Assembly: GCA_013365325.1 (NCBI GenBank)
Contig: JABVXV010000225.1
Span: 1-64,000 of the forward strand
DNA length: 64,000 nucleotides
Origin: Dipetalonema caudispina
Taxonomy: Eukaryota; Nematoda; Chromadorea; Rhabditida; Onchocercidae
Reading direction: 5' to 3'
A program made the translations under genes and the position numbers. The notes beneath the pieces were generated by a model. The model was not told the DNA's origin. It was given only the letters and a program-made list of their open reading frames with translations, and did no database searches. Shown in pieces: positions 13,359 to 26,152 of the stretch. Position 1 is the stretch's first letter, and the number at the start of each line of letters is the position of its first letter.

Positions 13359-16300
13359 GATATCTTAAAATAATTGTTAAGCGAAGCACTGGGATTAAAT
13401 GTAAAGTATTTTTACTTCTGTTAGATTATAATGTTTCTATGTATTGTGAAATTTCGACATTAAACGTCAGCTTCAATTGGCATCGATATTGTCTTACAGC
13501 TGAGAAATTAAGCTGAAATAGATGTTTGACGTTGAAATTTTAATTTTGCTACGTATAAATGGTGTCCAAATCTAACGTTAATAGTAACTAATCACACAGG
13601 AAATTGCTCGAAATCTTCATCTAATTAACGGTAAATTTAGTTGAATTTTGCCTTGGGAAATATTTCATTCCCCTAACACTTTTCTATGATAAAATAAGTG
13701 TGACAGCTATAAGATGTTTTATCATATATTACTAATTTCAGAAATGTCAGTGGTTTTTTTTTTTCCTCTATGCTGAATAATAATAAAAGAGTGTAAAAAC
13801 TGATGATGCAATTCTTTTCTGAATACTCTTTTAATTACTTCAAGCAGTTTTTGCACACCTATATGCGAAATTTTAGGTAAATTTCGTAGTATTCAAATTT
13901 TATACGGGTTTTCAACGACTCATTAATTGTCTATCTGTACATGTTTCTGCGTTCGCTGCCTAACAACACTATGTATTTGTATTGTTTTCTGCTATTCGTT
14001 AATTTCGAAATCGAATCATTTGGCTTATACTTTTCCCTTTTAGCCAACCATTTAAATAGTTCGAGGGAAAAATTGAGCTGTATATACTTATTCCCGAATA
14101 CTTGTATAGAAATTTCTGCAGTGTTCTATGATTACCCTAAAATCCGGTCTTTTTTTTAAGTTCAATTTTAGTCCAAATATTAAAATTTCTATTGAACTTT
14201 AATATTTATAATTAATTATAGGACGTTGTTGAATGTTTCATGCAACTGACTTATTGCTTTCTTTGTTTTATTTTTTATTCCAGTAAAAATCTACAGGGTA
14301 TGATTTAGTCTGCATTTACTTAATTCATCATGCATTTAAATTTTTATCAAAAATATGAGTAAATGGGTGAAATATTTCGTATGTAAGTAAGAAAAGATAG
14401 ATATGGCCCTATCAGAATCTATCAGTTATTTTAACAAGAGTTTCGAAGTCTGATTGATCAGATCTTAGAGTTAGACTCGAACCCGAAGAATGAATGTATC
14501 TGACTTATCTTCCTATTGCTACTTTCTTTGTAAAAATTTACAAAACAGTTGCTTTGTTGATTTTATTAATGGAGCAACTTTAACCTAATTAATGATTGGG
14601 TGTGGTGAAATCTCATACTTTTAAATTTGGAATTTTCATTCTGAGCAAAGTTTGGTTTACGCATTCACAATTCAACTGAGAGGCATCCTCTGTTGATCAC
14701 TATGAATTTGTTCCGATAAAATTTCCCAAAGATATTATTCGTTTGATAGATATGATAGACTTTAGAACTACCTATCTTCATTCTACTTTAGTCTTGAAAT
14801 AATACAACTTTCTTAAGGGAACTGTTGCAAACAGTAAACTTGACAAAAGCAAAACTTTTTTTTCACTTTCTTTTCAGAACTAATTTACCCATTGATAATG
14901 AAACTTAAAAATTTTAATTAGAAATACCTATCAAATAAGATATCAGTCTTCATACTTTTTTCACAAATGATAATATCCTCAACAAATATTTAACTGCTCT
15001 TTCTTGTACATTTTTATTAAAAAACTTGAAATTTGAAGATTTCTTAAATTTCCAAGAATAATAGTCTTTTTTCTGTCTTTTCCTTTCCGTTTTTTAAAAG
15101 ATTTACATTTAATACACATAGTGGAAAATTTTGTTATCAAAAAAGAAAAAAAAAAATTATACAAACGAACTACCGAACATATCGTACCAAGTCAAAATCT
15201 AAACGATGATCGTCATTTATGTAAATAAAACTTTGTTTGCCTGCTTTCTTAATGCTTTGCCTGAATAAAATTTGCAAGGTTATGTTTGTTGATCAGTCTA
15301 TCGATCTGCTTTTCTCCCCATTTCCATCTTTTATTTTTTTCTTCCTTGTATCATCTGTCATCTTATGTATTATTTCAGTCTTCTACCATTTCAGCATTCC
15401 ATACAATCACTAAATTTTTTTAACGCATTAAATAAACCAACCGATCTATTTAGGACCAAATAACATTACTTTTTTTCCTTATCATTACATATCTCTTCAT
15501 ATCATGATAAAACAATTCCTTTCCTATCTTTTTAAGACGAAGTAAACAGATGAAAAAAGCTTGAAATTTCCAACATAGCTTTCCATCTTGTACTTTTTCA
15601 TCTCATAATACCTTTTTCCTTTCATAATATATCTCAATATATTTCTTTTCCCTTCGCTTTTCTTATCCTTTTTCTTTTACTGTACTTAATTTTTCCTTTC
15701 GCAAATATTTGCTGTAAAAACGAAGAGATGAATTTTGTTAGAATTTTTTTTTTTTGTTGGTAATGCTTCTTTGAATGTTATATAAAAACGAAAAAAAAGA
15801 AAAGGAAATGTGCTTTTTCTTCTTACTTTCTTTTTTTCTAACTATAATTTGGGAGGAGAAAGGAAGATGATAATTTCTACTGTAAGTGAAATATTTCACT
15901 ATTAGATTCATTACTGTCATTTCCCACAGTATGCCTATGTGAATATATCGGTACTACAGTGTGCTAGATATATATGGTATTATATAAATTTTATTTTTCT
16001 TCTCCATATGGCACTGTAATTTTATTGGTTGTTATGATTTTCCTTTTTATCGATTGATCCTTTTTACCTACAGTATAGATATATACATAAGTAGATACTA
16101 TAGGAATCAATAAATTATAAGTTACAAGTGAATTGCGTAACACTGTTAAATTATACTCCTGCTTATTTAAATAAAACTAATATTTTTCTATTAATCCAGT
16201 GATAAGAATTCATTTTTTGACTTCTATTTCGTCTTAAAACTGTCCAGAAATTTGGTTATGGTACATATTTTATCATTTTCTCTAAAATCCTATTATATCA

Positions 16301-17023
16301 CTGCCATATATCAACTTAATTACTTCTTGCTGTAATTAATAAACAAAAATCAAGTCAGATTTAAAAAAACCAAATGTAATCAAATTTAGAGTTATATGAG
16401 GAATATATGCATAATAATTTGGTAATTATCACGGTATATCCTAAATTACTTATATATACAAATTTGATAATTATTAGGTCAGGATGAATTTTTGTGTTTT
16501 ACCACAATTTCCCCCATCAGAATTTAATCAATGAAGATAATTTTCTTGCAAAGAAAAAAACTTTGATATAATTCTGCATGTTTTTTCTTTTAATGTAAGA
16601 GTGTATTACAAAAGGACAAAAGGTTTATTAAAAAGAAGAAACAAGTTTCTGTAATTATAAATTAACAATGAATAGAAAAATTTTCTTTTCAAATATTTAA
16701 AATATCCTATCGCTAAATAAAGGAGGGAATAATATGCTTTATAGTGAAATAAAATTTTTGACAAATCGATAATTATCATATTTGAAGAATAATGTTGGAT
16801 GCTTGTTAGGGCTTTTTGATGGTAAATGCATTAAATGGGCCATAAAATGATTGATAAGCGGCAATCGGTGAAATCTACGAGCTGAAATGATAACAAATAT
16901 GTTTTTTTGTGATATCATCAGCGTTTTTTATGATTCAGCTTCATATATTTGAGTAACATAGCAAATTTCGGATGCGAACAGTCCCGATTCAAAAGGCGAA
17001 AGACGGTATTTCCAATAATTTAG

Positions 17024-17158
17024 AAATTATTTAGTGAACTATATTGGAATTTGGAACGGATAAATTCACCCTCCGATGCTATTCCCCCAAATTTCCAACT
17101 TCGATATAACTGTCAGCAGTCGTACTTAGTTATAATAGATTTAATTTTTGACGAGTAA
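17024..17158 (+). other. Coding-like island, possible terminal exon
   Basis: After the acceptor-like ATAATTTAG, 44 codons are open to TAA at 17156-17158. They read KLFSELYWNLERINSPSDAI and then PPNFQLRYNCQQSYLVIIDL. Base composition from about 16800 to 17300 is visibly richer in G and C than the flanks. I found no donor exon that joins it in phase. It could be a decayed exon, a UTR exon or a conserved regulatory block. Confidence 0.25.
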
Positions 17159-17461
17159 CAATTTTAGGATCTCTTAAGGCTTTTCTCGATTTAAGTTTTA
17201 CTTTTCCTATCAACGAAAGTATTCGCTATTCCCGGATTTTTCCCATCCTTTCCAGAATTTCACTGTGTTGTTCTTTCTGTAGCAATATTCGTGCATGAAA
17301 CATTTTTGTAACTTGTTTTTAAAAAATTTTAATAGTTCGATTGGTGTTCTATGGATTGTTGTATCGAAATTTTATAGAAAATCAATAAATAACTCGTGAC
17401 TAAGTCAATTTGAATAATAATTATCGTTTGGAATCATTTTTTTCACTCTTCCTTTTTTCCT

Positions 17462-17508
17462 TTTCCTGTTTTTTTTTTCAAAAAAAAAAAAAAAAAAAAA
17501 ACAGGAAA
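17462..17508. repeat. Inverted repeat with a 17-bp perfect stem
   Basis: The arm 17462-17478 (TTTCCTG followed by ten T) pairs fully with 17492-17508 (ten A followed by CAGGAAA), leaving a 13-nt A-rich loop. Confidence 0.85.
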
Positions 17509-20500
17509 TGTGCAGAAATTCGAGAATAAGCTAGGATTCTGAGCTTTTCACAAGAATTGACAAGCTATCAATCATTGCTGTGAAATATCTTAACAGAACT
17601 TCAACATTACTTTGCCCGTCATAGTAATTTCTTTCAGATTACTATTAAACTAGCTAGTTTATGGCGAGAAATCCATTTTTCAGTTATACGTAAAATTTTT
17701 CTAAATATTTCTTTTATTCTGATTTTAAATAAAATCCCTATGATATAGCATTGCAATTTTTAGTATCAATAGCATAATTTCGATAAAACTGTTCCTCTCT
17801 CGTAATTTCAAGTTTATTTCTAACTTCAAGATAAAGTTTATTATCATCTATAATTTTCAATAATTTTTGTGAAGTGGAAAAGGAGCAAAGAAAGCCGAAT
17901 ATCTCACTATGATGAAGTGACTTATCCAGAATTATTATTATTTTTTATGAATATGCATTTAACTAATTATTAATTGATCAAATTAGAAATTACGAAAAGA
18001 GAAAAAACTTTGATATCGTGCATTGCCATGTTATCCATTTAAAAATTTTTTGTTATAATTTTCAAAGTATCAGTGGGAAGTTATTATCTCGAGAATATGA
18101 TTTTTTTTTCTCTTTTCCGCTTTTTTTTTGTAAATGGACAACGGCATAGTTTAAACTAAGGACAAAATGAATAAATCACATGTAGATGAAAACAATTTAT
18201 TACATTTAATTTGAATTTAAAAGATTTTCGTTTTTACTCGAATTCTCTTTTAAGCATTATTCAAGTTATACATTCAATTTAAAAAGACATATATAACTTA
18301 GAAATTTAACTTAGTGTAAAAATTCTATAAAACAATCAGTGTTTTGTCATTTATTTTATAAATAGTATCAAAATTTATTTCGAACACTTTCCTTTTTATG
18401 TTGCTATTCGTAATAATAACAGTTACTGAAGATTTTTAAAAAATGTCTGAGAGAATATTTCAAAGCAAAAACTTTTTTTTTGGAAATTATCATATTTTTT
18501 GTTTATGTGCTCATAAATATTATGACACGTCAATGTTTGACTATTTGCAGGCAAAAAGATTAATTAGCAACCAAATAACTGTTATTCATTAATGTTTCCT
18601 GAAAATTTATTTAAGCCTGTCATTTTAAAATATAATTATTATGTAGCAAAAATTGCTACTACAAATCGCTATTCATTACATATGTGATATATGAGAAGAA
18701 AGATTAAAAAAATACAAGCAAAAAATGCAAATTTATGAATTCCATTAAATTATTATTGATTATACTTTTTTGCTCCCTAAGTTAGTTATTAAAAGAAAAA
18801 AAAAGATGTGAAAATTTCGAAGATTTTAAATTTTCACAAACATTATCCTTTCTGCAACCATAAGCGCATACTGTAAAAGATGAAAATCAAATGATAAGAG
18901 ATAGCGATATTCGTTCTACCTTATCGAAAAACTTACATTTTCATTGTACTTCTTATCATTTTGTTAATTCCATCATATTAATTTTTTACGGACGTTATAT
19001 TTTATCTTTATTTGAAATTTTAGCATAAAAAAGAAGAAACTTTCATTCTAAACTTTTTTTTCTTTTGTGAATGCGAGAAAAAGAGATTTCTGTGAAAGAA
19101 GAGAAAAGACAAAAGTGAATTAAAGCTTCTCATTTTTCTCTGAAAAAAAAGCAATTCTATTTGTCCATCCTAACTCTATAATGGTAACTTTCAAATATCG
19201 AATCCGAAAAGTAAGAAGGAAAATAATAAAGAAACAAAAAAAAAAAAAAAAAAAGAAATTAAACTATAATGCATTAAGAATAAATAATTTTCAAGTATTT
19301 TGAAGTTCCATTTTTTACTTCTTCTTCTTCTACTTCTCCTTCAAAAAAAAATTATGTATATATATGTATGAAAATATGGACCTTTAGCCGATCAGCACAT
19401 GAACCTTTAATTGATAATTTCATGATTCCATTATATATACATACAATTAAGTATTGCAATACATCAATTACTTTTTTCAAGTATGAAAAAAGAAAAAAAA
19501 GGTTTTGTAAGCTTTTATCTTCACTGGTAACAATAACTGTATTTTGCAACGAGAAGAGAAAGAGAAGATGAATGTTGAAAGGATAAGATGGAGAAGGTGA
19601 AAAAACTAAAAGTGTAAAAATTGAAAATTAAAATTGATTTTTTAATTTGAAAATTTCCATCCTTCAATTTTCACAATCTAATTTCAATCTCTCAATATCG
19701 CCATTACAAAGCAGAACTGTAACGGAATCATTGAAAACATTATAGAGATGGTGAATTGTGTAACCATTGTGATTCGTTAAATTGGAATTTTATGATTCAT
19801 ATAAATGAATGCATTACAGATGTAATGTGATACATATACACGAATACAGAGATAGAATGTAAGGTATTGCATATAATACTTGGATTTTATTCATCAAATT
19901 TTCATCAAGAACCATTTTCATTTGAAAGATTATATTCGATTCGGAAGGATGCCTTTTATGTAAATGTATCAAGAAAAAAAAAAAAAAATTCATTCCATAT
20001 GGTTGCTTTTCATACTTTCTTCTATAAATTTTCACATCGGTGCTTTAGTCTAAAATACACTTTTGTTTAGTTTTTAAATTAAAATAAATTTAAATATAAA
20101 TTGACATTTCCTAAGTGTAATATCGTCATCCATTCTTTCGTTTCCATTAACTCATTTTGCGCTTATTTGATTTTTATTTTTGGCCATTAATTTGAATAGA
20201 AATTGGTTTTGCTCTCCAATTTGAATTAAATTATATTAACATTATTAAGCTAACTGTTAGCTGCTAGAAGATTTACTGTTAGAAGATTTCTTATCCTTCT
20301 TGATTTTACTAATGATTTCTAATCAAAATTTAATCCTGACATAAATCTTCTCATATAAATGTATTGTATCAAGCGTGTTAAAATAATTATTTCCATCATT
20401 GATTGATAACTAAATCGAATCACTTTTGCGTTTATTTTTGGCTTCAACCGATTCAATGTTTTTTGAACTTTTTCTCGAAAATATGCAACATTGAACTTTA

Positions 20501-20894
20501 TGCAAATTCAATTTTGTTGATTGATAGCATTTTATAAATATAACTGAAAAAATCCCCATGGCCTGAAAATGAAAGTTTTTCCATTCATTTTTTGGAAAAT
20601 TAAATTACAGTTGAAAAATTGATTATATTGTCAATAACTTTTTTTTTTTTTTAATCAGATATTTCCATAAATAATAGTGCTTGCAGTAAAACATGATTTC
20701 TTGCGACAATTCTCATCACTTTTGCCACTCATTTCGAAACGAATTTTATGGTTTTGATTTTTTTGAAAATTTAAAAAAAGAGAGGAAAAAAAATCGGTGT
20801 CACCTAAAACTGGAAGCCTTTTTCGTTATCTGAATTTTTTTCCGCTGTTTTTTTTTGCTTTTTTCTGTCATACAAATTTTACACATTTCCTTTC

Positions 20895-20899
<5 letters not shown>

Positions 20900-20932
<33 letters not shown>
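20900..20932 (+). repeat. TA microsatellite
   Basis: About 16 uninterrupted TA units. Confidence 0.9.
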
Positions 20933-20934
<2 letters not shown>

Positions 20935-21109
20935 TTATTTGTATCTAAAATTATATAATGTTCAGAATTGCAATAAACTGAACAGAAATGATAGCATAAG
21001 TAGTACAACGATTGTTACTATAGCTAATTTGAATGATTCAAGTTCTGACAGCAAATATTCATTGTGATTTGTGTTGATTACGTTATCATTAGGAATAAAG
21101 CTTCTTGTT

Positions 21110-21440
21110 CATAATAATAATAATAATAATAATAACAATAATGATAATGATAGTGATAATAATAATAATAATAATAATAATCTTCGTCCTCCAATAAGTT
21201 AGTCATTTTAATAAAGTTAAAATTTTTATCAGATAAATGTAAGAAGTGACCATAATCTTTGATCTTTAACAAATCAATCATCCTAACAAACCTTAAGTTT
21301 TCATCAAATAGATGGAATAGTTTAATGCGAATATTCTTATATATAAATAATAATAATAATAATCTTTAATGTCCAATCAATCAACTTTGTCAATAAAATT
21401 AAATTTTCATCAGGCAGATAGAATAGCTTAACATGGATAT

Positions 21441-21470
<30 letters not shown>
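21110..21470. repeat. AAT microsatellite and diverged tandem minisatellite
   Basis: Interrupted AAT/AAC/AGT units (21110-21180) are followed by three diverged copies of a roughly 75-100 bp unit, at about 21192-21260, 21272-21345 and 21375-21455. Copies 2 and 3 share AATCAATCA, TTTTCATCA, ATAGAATAG-like and ATATTCTT blocks in the same order. The array ends in a TA run. Confidence 0.75.
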
Positions 21471-21471
<1 letters not shown>

Positions 21472-23104
21472 ATTTAGATAAATTTTCATTTAACCGTTTA
21501 ACCCTAAATTCTTCTTCCCTGAATTTTTCATTCTTTAATTTCTATCATTGAATACAGTTAAACGATTTCGATATTTCTTATCATAAAAAATATAAGTTAA
21601 GTTATGTAAAAGAAAAACTGAAGAAAAAAATTTTTTATGGAAAATGAAATTTTTCATTTGTGTAATAATTTCCATGTTTTTTTTTTTTCAAGTATAAAAA
21701 TGATAAAAAGAAATAGAAAAAAAAAAAAAAAAAAAAAAAAAAAGAAACAAAGAAATCGTAAAATTTCAAAAAAAAAAAAGAAAAAAAATTACATCAAATT
21801 ACTTTTTCATACAATATAAAAAGCATTGTGTGTGCACGTCTTTTACTTTTCAATTTCATTTCCCCATCTTTCTAATATTAGTTGATTGAATTTATTACAA
21901 AATATACTACTACGCTTTGCATATACTCTTTATTCATAATTAGAAGTGGTTAAATCGTTTTTTTCTTCTCATTTCTTTTTTACTAATAATTTCTGACATA
22001 TTCTAAATTCTTAATTAGCAAAACTCTAAATTATATGTTTAGTTTAATTATGATAATGGTTAGATGTATTGTGTAATGCTTTTCAAAAATCATTTTAGTT
22101 TGTGAAAAAAGAGAAAAAAAAAAAAAAAAAAACTTTAGAATATTGATTATTGTTGCTATTTTGTTTACAAATATCAAATTTTAATCTACAACAGATCTAT
22201 ATTATTTTATATTATGTTATTCGTTTATTAAATATTCGTTTGAGTAAAAATTTTGAGAAGAAAAATTTGAAGAAGATTTTTATTTTTCAAAGGAATATTT
22301 TTCCTTCATCTAATCATTATGGATAATTTGTAAAAAAGCAAAATAGGATAATAACTAAAAAAAAAAAAAAAAAATGTCGCTGTTTTTAAGAGATATCATT
22401 CCCTGACTGCAATATTTCCCTTAGAAATAAATTACTTTTATTTTTCGTTCTTTTTTATTTATAACATTAGCATTTTTAATAATAATTAATAAATTATATG
22501 ATGGTCTTTTTTTTTAAAGAGTAATTTAGCGATTCATATTTTTGTTGAATTACTGCTAACAAATTTATTGAAGGCTTCACGAATTTTTAAACGTACTTGA
22601 ATGGTTCTCTTTCTTCTTTTTTTTTTTTTCGAATTTTAATAAATTATGTATTATGTTTGTTATAAAATTTATGTTGAAATATTTTAACTCTTAGTTGGGT
22701 AATTGTGCAGTACTATAGGTAGAGAGAAATAATAAATTGAAAAAGAATGGCATAATAAATTTCTTACATAATTTCCACATTCAAATACAAAAAAAGAAAG
22801 AAAAATCATAGAAACAAAATATTTCATTTGTAATAAATTTAAAATAAGATTAGAAATAATCCTATGTTGTTACAGTTTTCTCATTTAAATTATTAATAAA
22901 TGGAATGATTCGATTTTTTTTTTTTGAAAAAAAAAAGGGGAAATATTTAAAAATATCATTAGATCATCAACTTTGCAAGAAAAATTATTGCATAAAATTC
23001 TTTTCAATTAAGATATAAAAGGAAGTAAGATTATCAAAATATGGATCATCAAGTGCTATAATATGTAAACAATTTTAAAAATATAATGAGGGGGAAAAAA
23101 AGTA

Positions 23105-23310
23105 GACTACTTCAGCTAAACATCGGTGCAAAGTGGCTCTCCTAAATAAACCGATTGATATAACAAGCTATAAGGCTTTCAAAAATGAATGGAAAGTGAA
23201 GGACCTTACTGATTTACTTTACTTATGTGCTATAAAAAAAAAAAAAAAAAAGCGAAAGAAAAAAAATATACCCTAAATATGCGTATATTCTAATATTGCT
23301 ATTAAGTTAA
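23105..23310 (+). other. Open coding-like frame without a start
   Basis: An open frame of about 68 codons begins after TAG at about 23102. Its first part reads KHRCKVALLNKPIDITSYKA then FKNEWKVKDLTDLLYLC, and it then degenerates into lysines from a poly-A run. An acceptor (GACTACTTCAG) lies at its left and GTGCTA could serve as a donor. The other five frames are interrupted. Family not recognised; it may be a fragment of a decayed gene. Confidence 0.22.
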
Positions 23311-26136
23311 ATTAAGTGCGAAAAAAATTTTTTATATAACAATTTTATTTCATTTACTATCATAGCATTGGGTTAACTTTTTGCATGAAATGTATAAACG
23401 CATAAAATAGGTTAATGCATGAGTAAATATCAATCTTGCTAAATTTACTAACCGTGAATGATAATTCTAATGTCATATTATTATGCTTAAGGCCATTAAT
23501 CATTTCAGGAATTATATGATAAATAAAAAGAAGAAAAAAAAAAATTAACTTTAAAACATATATCGATCAAATATAATTTTTTATGTATCAATAATTATGT
23601 TAACAATAATATCTATTGTTCCATTATTTCCATTTCATATTATAATTTCATGACTAAAATTAATTGTCGATTAATTTTTTTTTTTTTTTTGTATTTTCAT
23701 ATTTATTCTTAGTAAAATAGATTTTACTAAAACAAAAAGTTTTCCATTCCCATTCATCATTTCTTTTATCGTTTAATCTGTTAATTTGACTTAATGTTTA
23801 CATTCATTTCAAATGATGCTAAATGTAAAGAGAAGGAGAAGAAGCAACGACAACAAATGACAGATTAACATTCCATAGCATAGAACATTTTAAGCGTAGC
23901 ATAGACCAATTTGTGACAATGATTAAGGAGGGTGACAAATTTTTGGAGAAGGATTGATGGAAGAAGAGGGAATTGGGGAAGAGAAAAAGAGTGGAGGGTG
24001 ACAAGAAGAGATATATCCTCCTGTTAAGCTGTTTTCCTTTGCAAAAATTTCCTCTTCATTGCACTTTCGATCTTACCTAATCAATTCAACTTTTCCTTTC
24101 CTCGCTTTATTCCAACTTCTCTCTGAACAAACAAATAGTATTTATCATATCACCTCAAAAACAATGATTATTTTACTAACTTTTCTCACTAATACCATTA
24201 TATAATTGAAATTAAATGAAAAATTTCAAATTAATATTCTAACATTAATTCATTTCAATTCTTTTAAATGCTATAAACATACAATATTTGAAAAAAGATA
24301 AATAAATGAAGTTTTTGGAATACAGAAAGTACCAATAGATAGATGTAAATAATAACAGAATAATAATGATATCTGTTAAATATGATAATTTGTTAAAATT
24401 GTTAAAATATTGATTCATCTATACGTTTTTCATATCCTGATGATATTCATGAAATATGCTTGAAATGTGATAACTTCATGTATATATTTTTACAGGTAAT
24501 TAAGAATTTATGAAAATACATCCGACAAAAGTATCAATGTTGAGAATAACAAAGAGGATATAAGAAATTATAAGTATTATTTATAACATTTATCAGAATT
24601 ACCCAGTTTCTTTTGATTATCAGTGTAACTTGTGAGAGACTTTGATATTTACAACTGTCATATCATAAATGATGTTTAGCAATATCTATTGATTAATTGA
24701 TTAATGATTGATTCATGAATCATTTTATTCTTTTTCTTTTCTTTTCCTTTCTTTCTTTCTTTTTTCAAAGCTATCCAATATTTATTATAATGACAGTATC
24801 TTCTCGATAAAAATTTCATATGCTCTACAAAACAATTACTTTCATTTCAGATTGTCGACTAATTGATATTTTCTCTTTTTTTTTTTTTCTTTTTTTTTTT
24901 TAAAGAAAAGAAAAAGGAAAGCATTTTCTTACATTTTGCCAGTTGATTTCATATAATTTGATATTTTTCGATAAGAAAAATTAAAGTACAGGGTGATGAA
25001 TTTCTTTCATTCTAATCGTCGATTTCATATTTTTCAAAAGTCATAATTTTCTAAAATTCTTTTTCTATTTGGAAAGAAATTGGGAAATTTTTGGAAATAG
25101 AACGAAGATTTCGCAAAACTTTATTCAAAATTAACGTTTTTTTCAGTTTGGATTTAGGATAAGCAATTTATATTCTGATAAATTCAATAATATTTTCTGG
25201 AAATATAGGAAAGGCAATTTTTGGGAAATTTTTTCCAAGAAGGAAAAAAACTTTCGAAAACAAAAACTGGCATATTATTAAAGTTGATTAGTTAGTATAA
25301 AAAATAAGAAAATTGTAATTTAAAGATTAAATTTCTTTACACTAATTAAAATGACTGAATTATATTTGAAGACTTGAAATTAATTCCTACCCAACTGATA
25401 TCTTTATATAATTTAGTTAATAATCATCATCGTTATAAAATTCCAAATTGTGATACAATATGAAATGTTTATCAGAACTAATTAACATATCCCAACAAAC
25501 AGAACAGATTGCTTCTTTTATTGATCAGCAAGGTTCAAGCAATTTGTATTGCAAATATTTTAATTAGCAAACTAATTATAAAAGAATATTTTGATTGGTG
25601 ACAATACAGTATCGTTGATAATTTTCTCCTGAAGGTAATTAGCATTTGAATCATATTTAGCAAATAACCATTTTATCATTAAGAAATTTATAACAAAAAC
25701 GAAGTAATCTAATAATAATTTTGGTATTTGCAAAATTTGACAATGAGCTAGTAATTAAAAATAGTAATAGTAATCCTATTTCAATAATATAACGTCAGTG
25801 TATGATATGCAAATTGACAAGTTAAAAAAATTGCGAAATTCGAAAATATATTTTATTTTATTTTGTTCAACAAAATTATTTATAATTATTAAAAATATAA
25901 AAATTTCCGACCAATTTTTTTTTTTGTTTCTTGAGAATTTAAAAAAAAGAATCCATTGTTTTATCTGGGGAAAAATAAATAGAAGAGAAAAAAATCATTC
26001 ATGAACAACAAAATTATATTTTGTAACGAATGTATTAATTTAACAGAAATTTTATTATAGTACTAAATTTTAACAAATAACGATGATGTGATGATAATAA
26101 TAAAACAAAATGCAAAAAAAAAAGAAACAAACAAAG

Positions 26137-26152
26137 TAGGCCTATAGGCCTA
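26137..26152. repeat. 16-bp perfect palindrome
   Basis: TAGGCCTATAGGCCTA is its own reverse complement and is GC-rich for this region. The half-site TAGGCCTA recurs at 26291. Confidence 0.8.

Noticed and set aside
14462..14490. TCGAACCCG block resembling the T-loop of a tRNA on the minus strand
   Set aside because: The flanks do not form the T stem, acceptor stem or anticodon arm.
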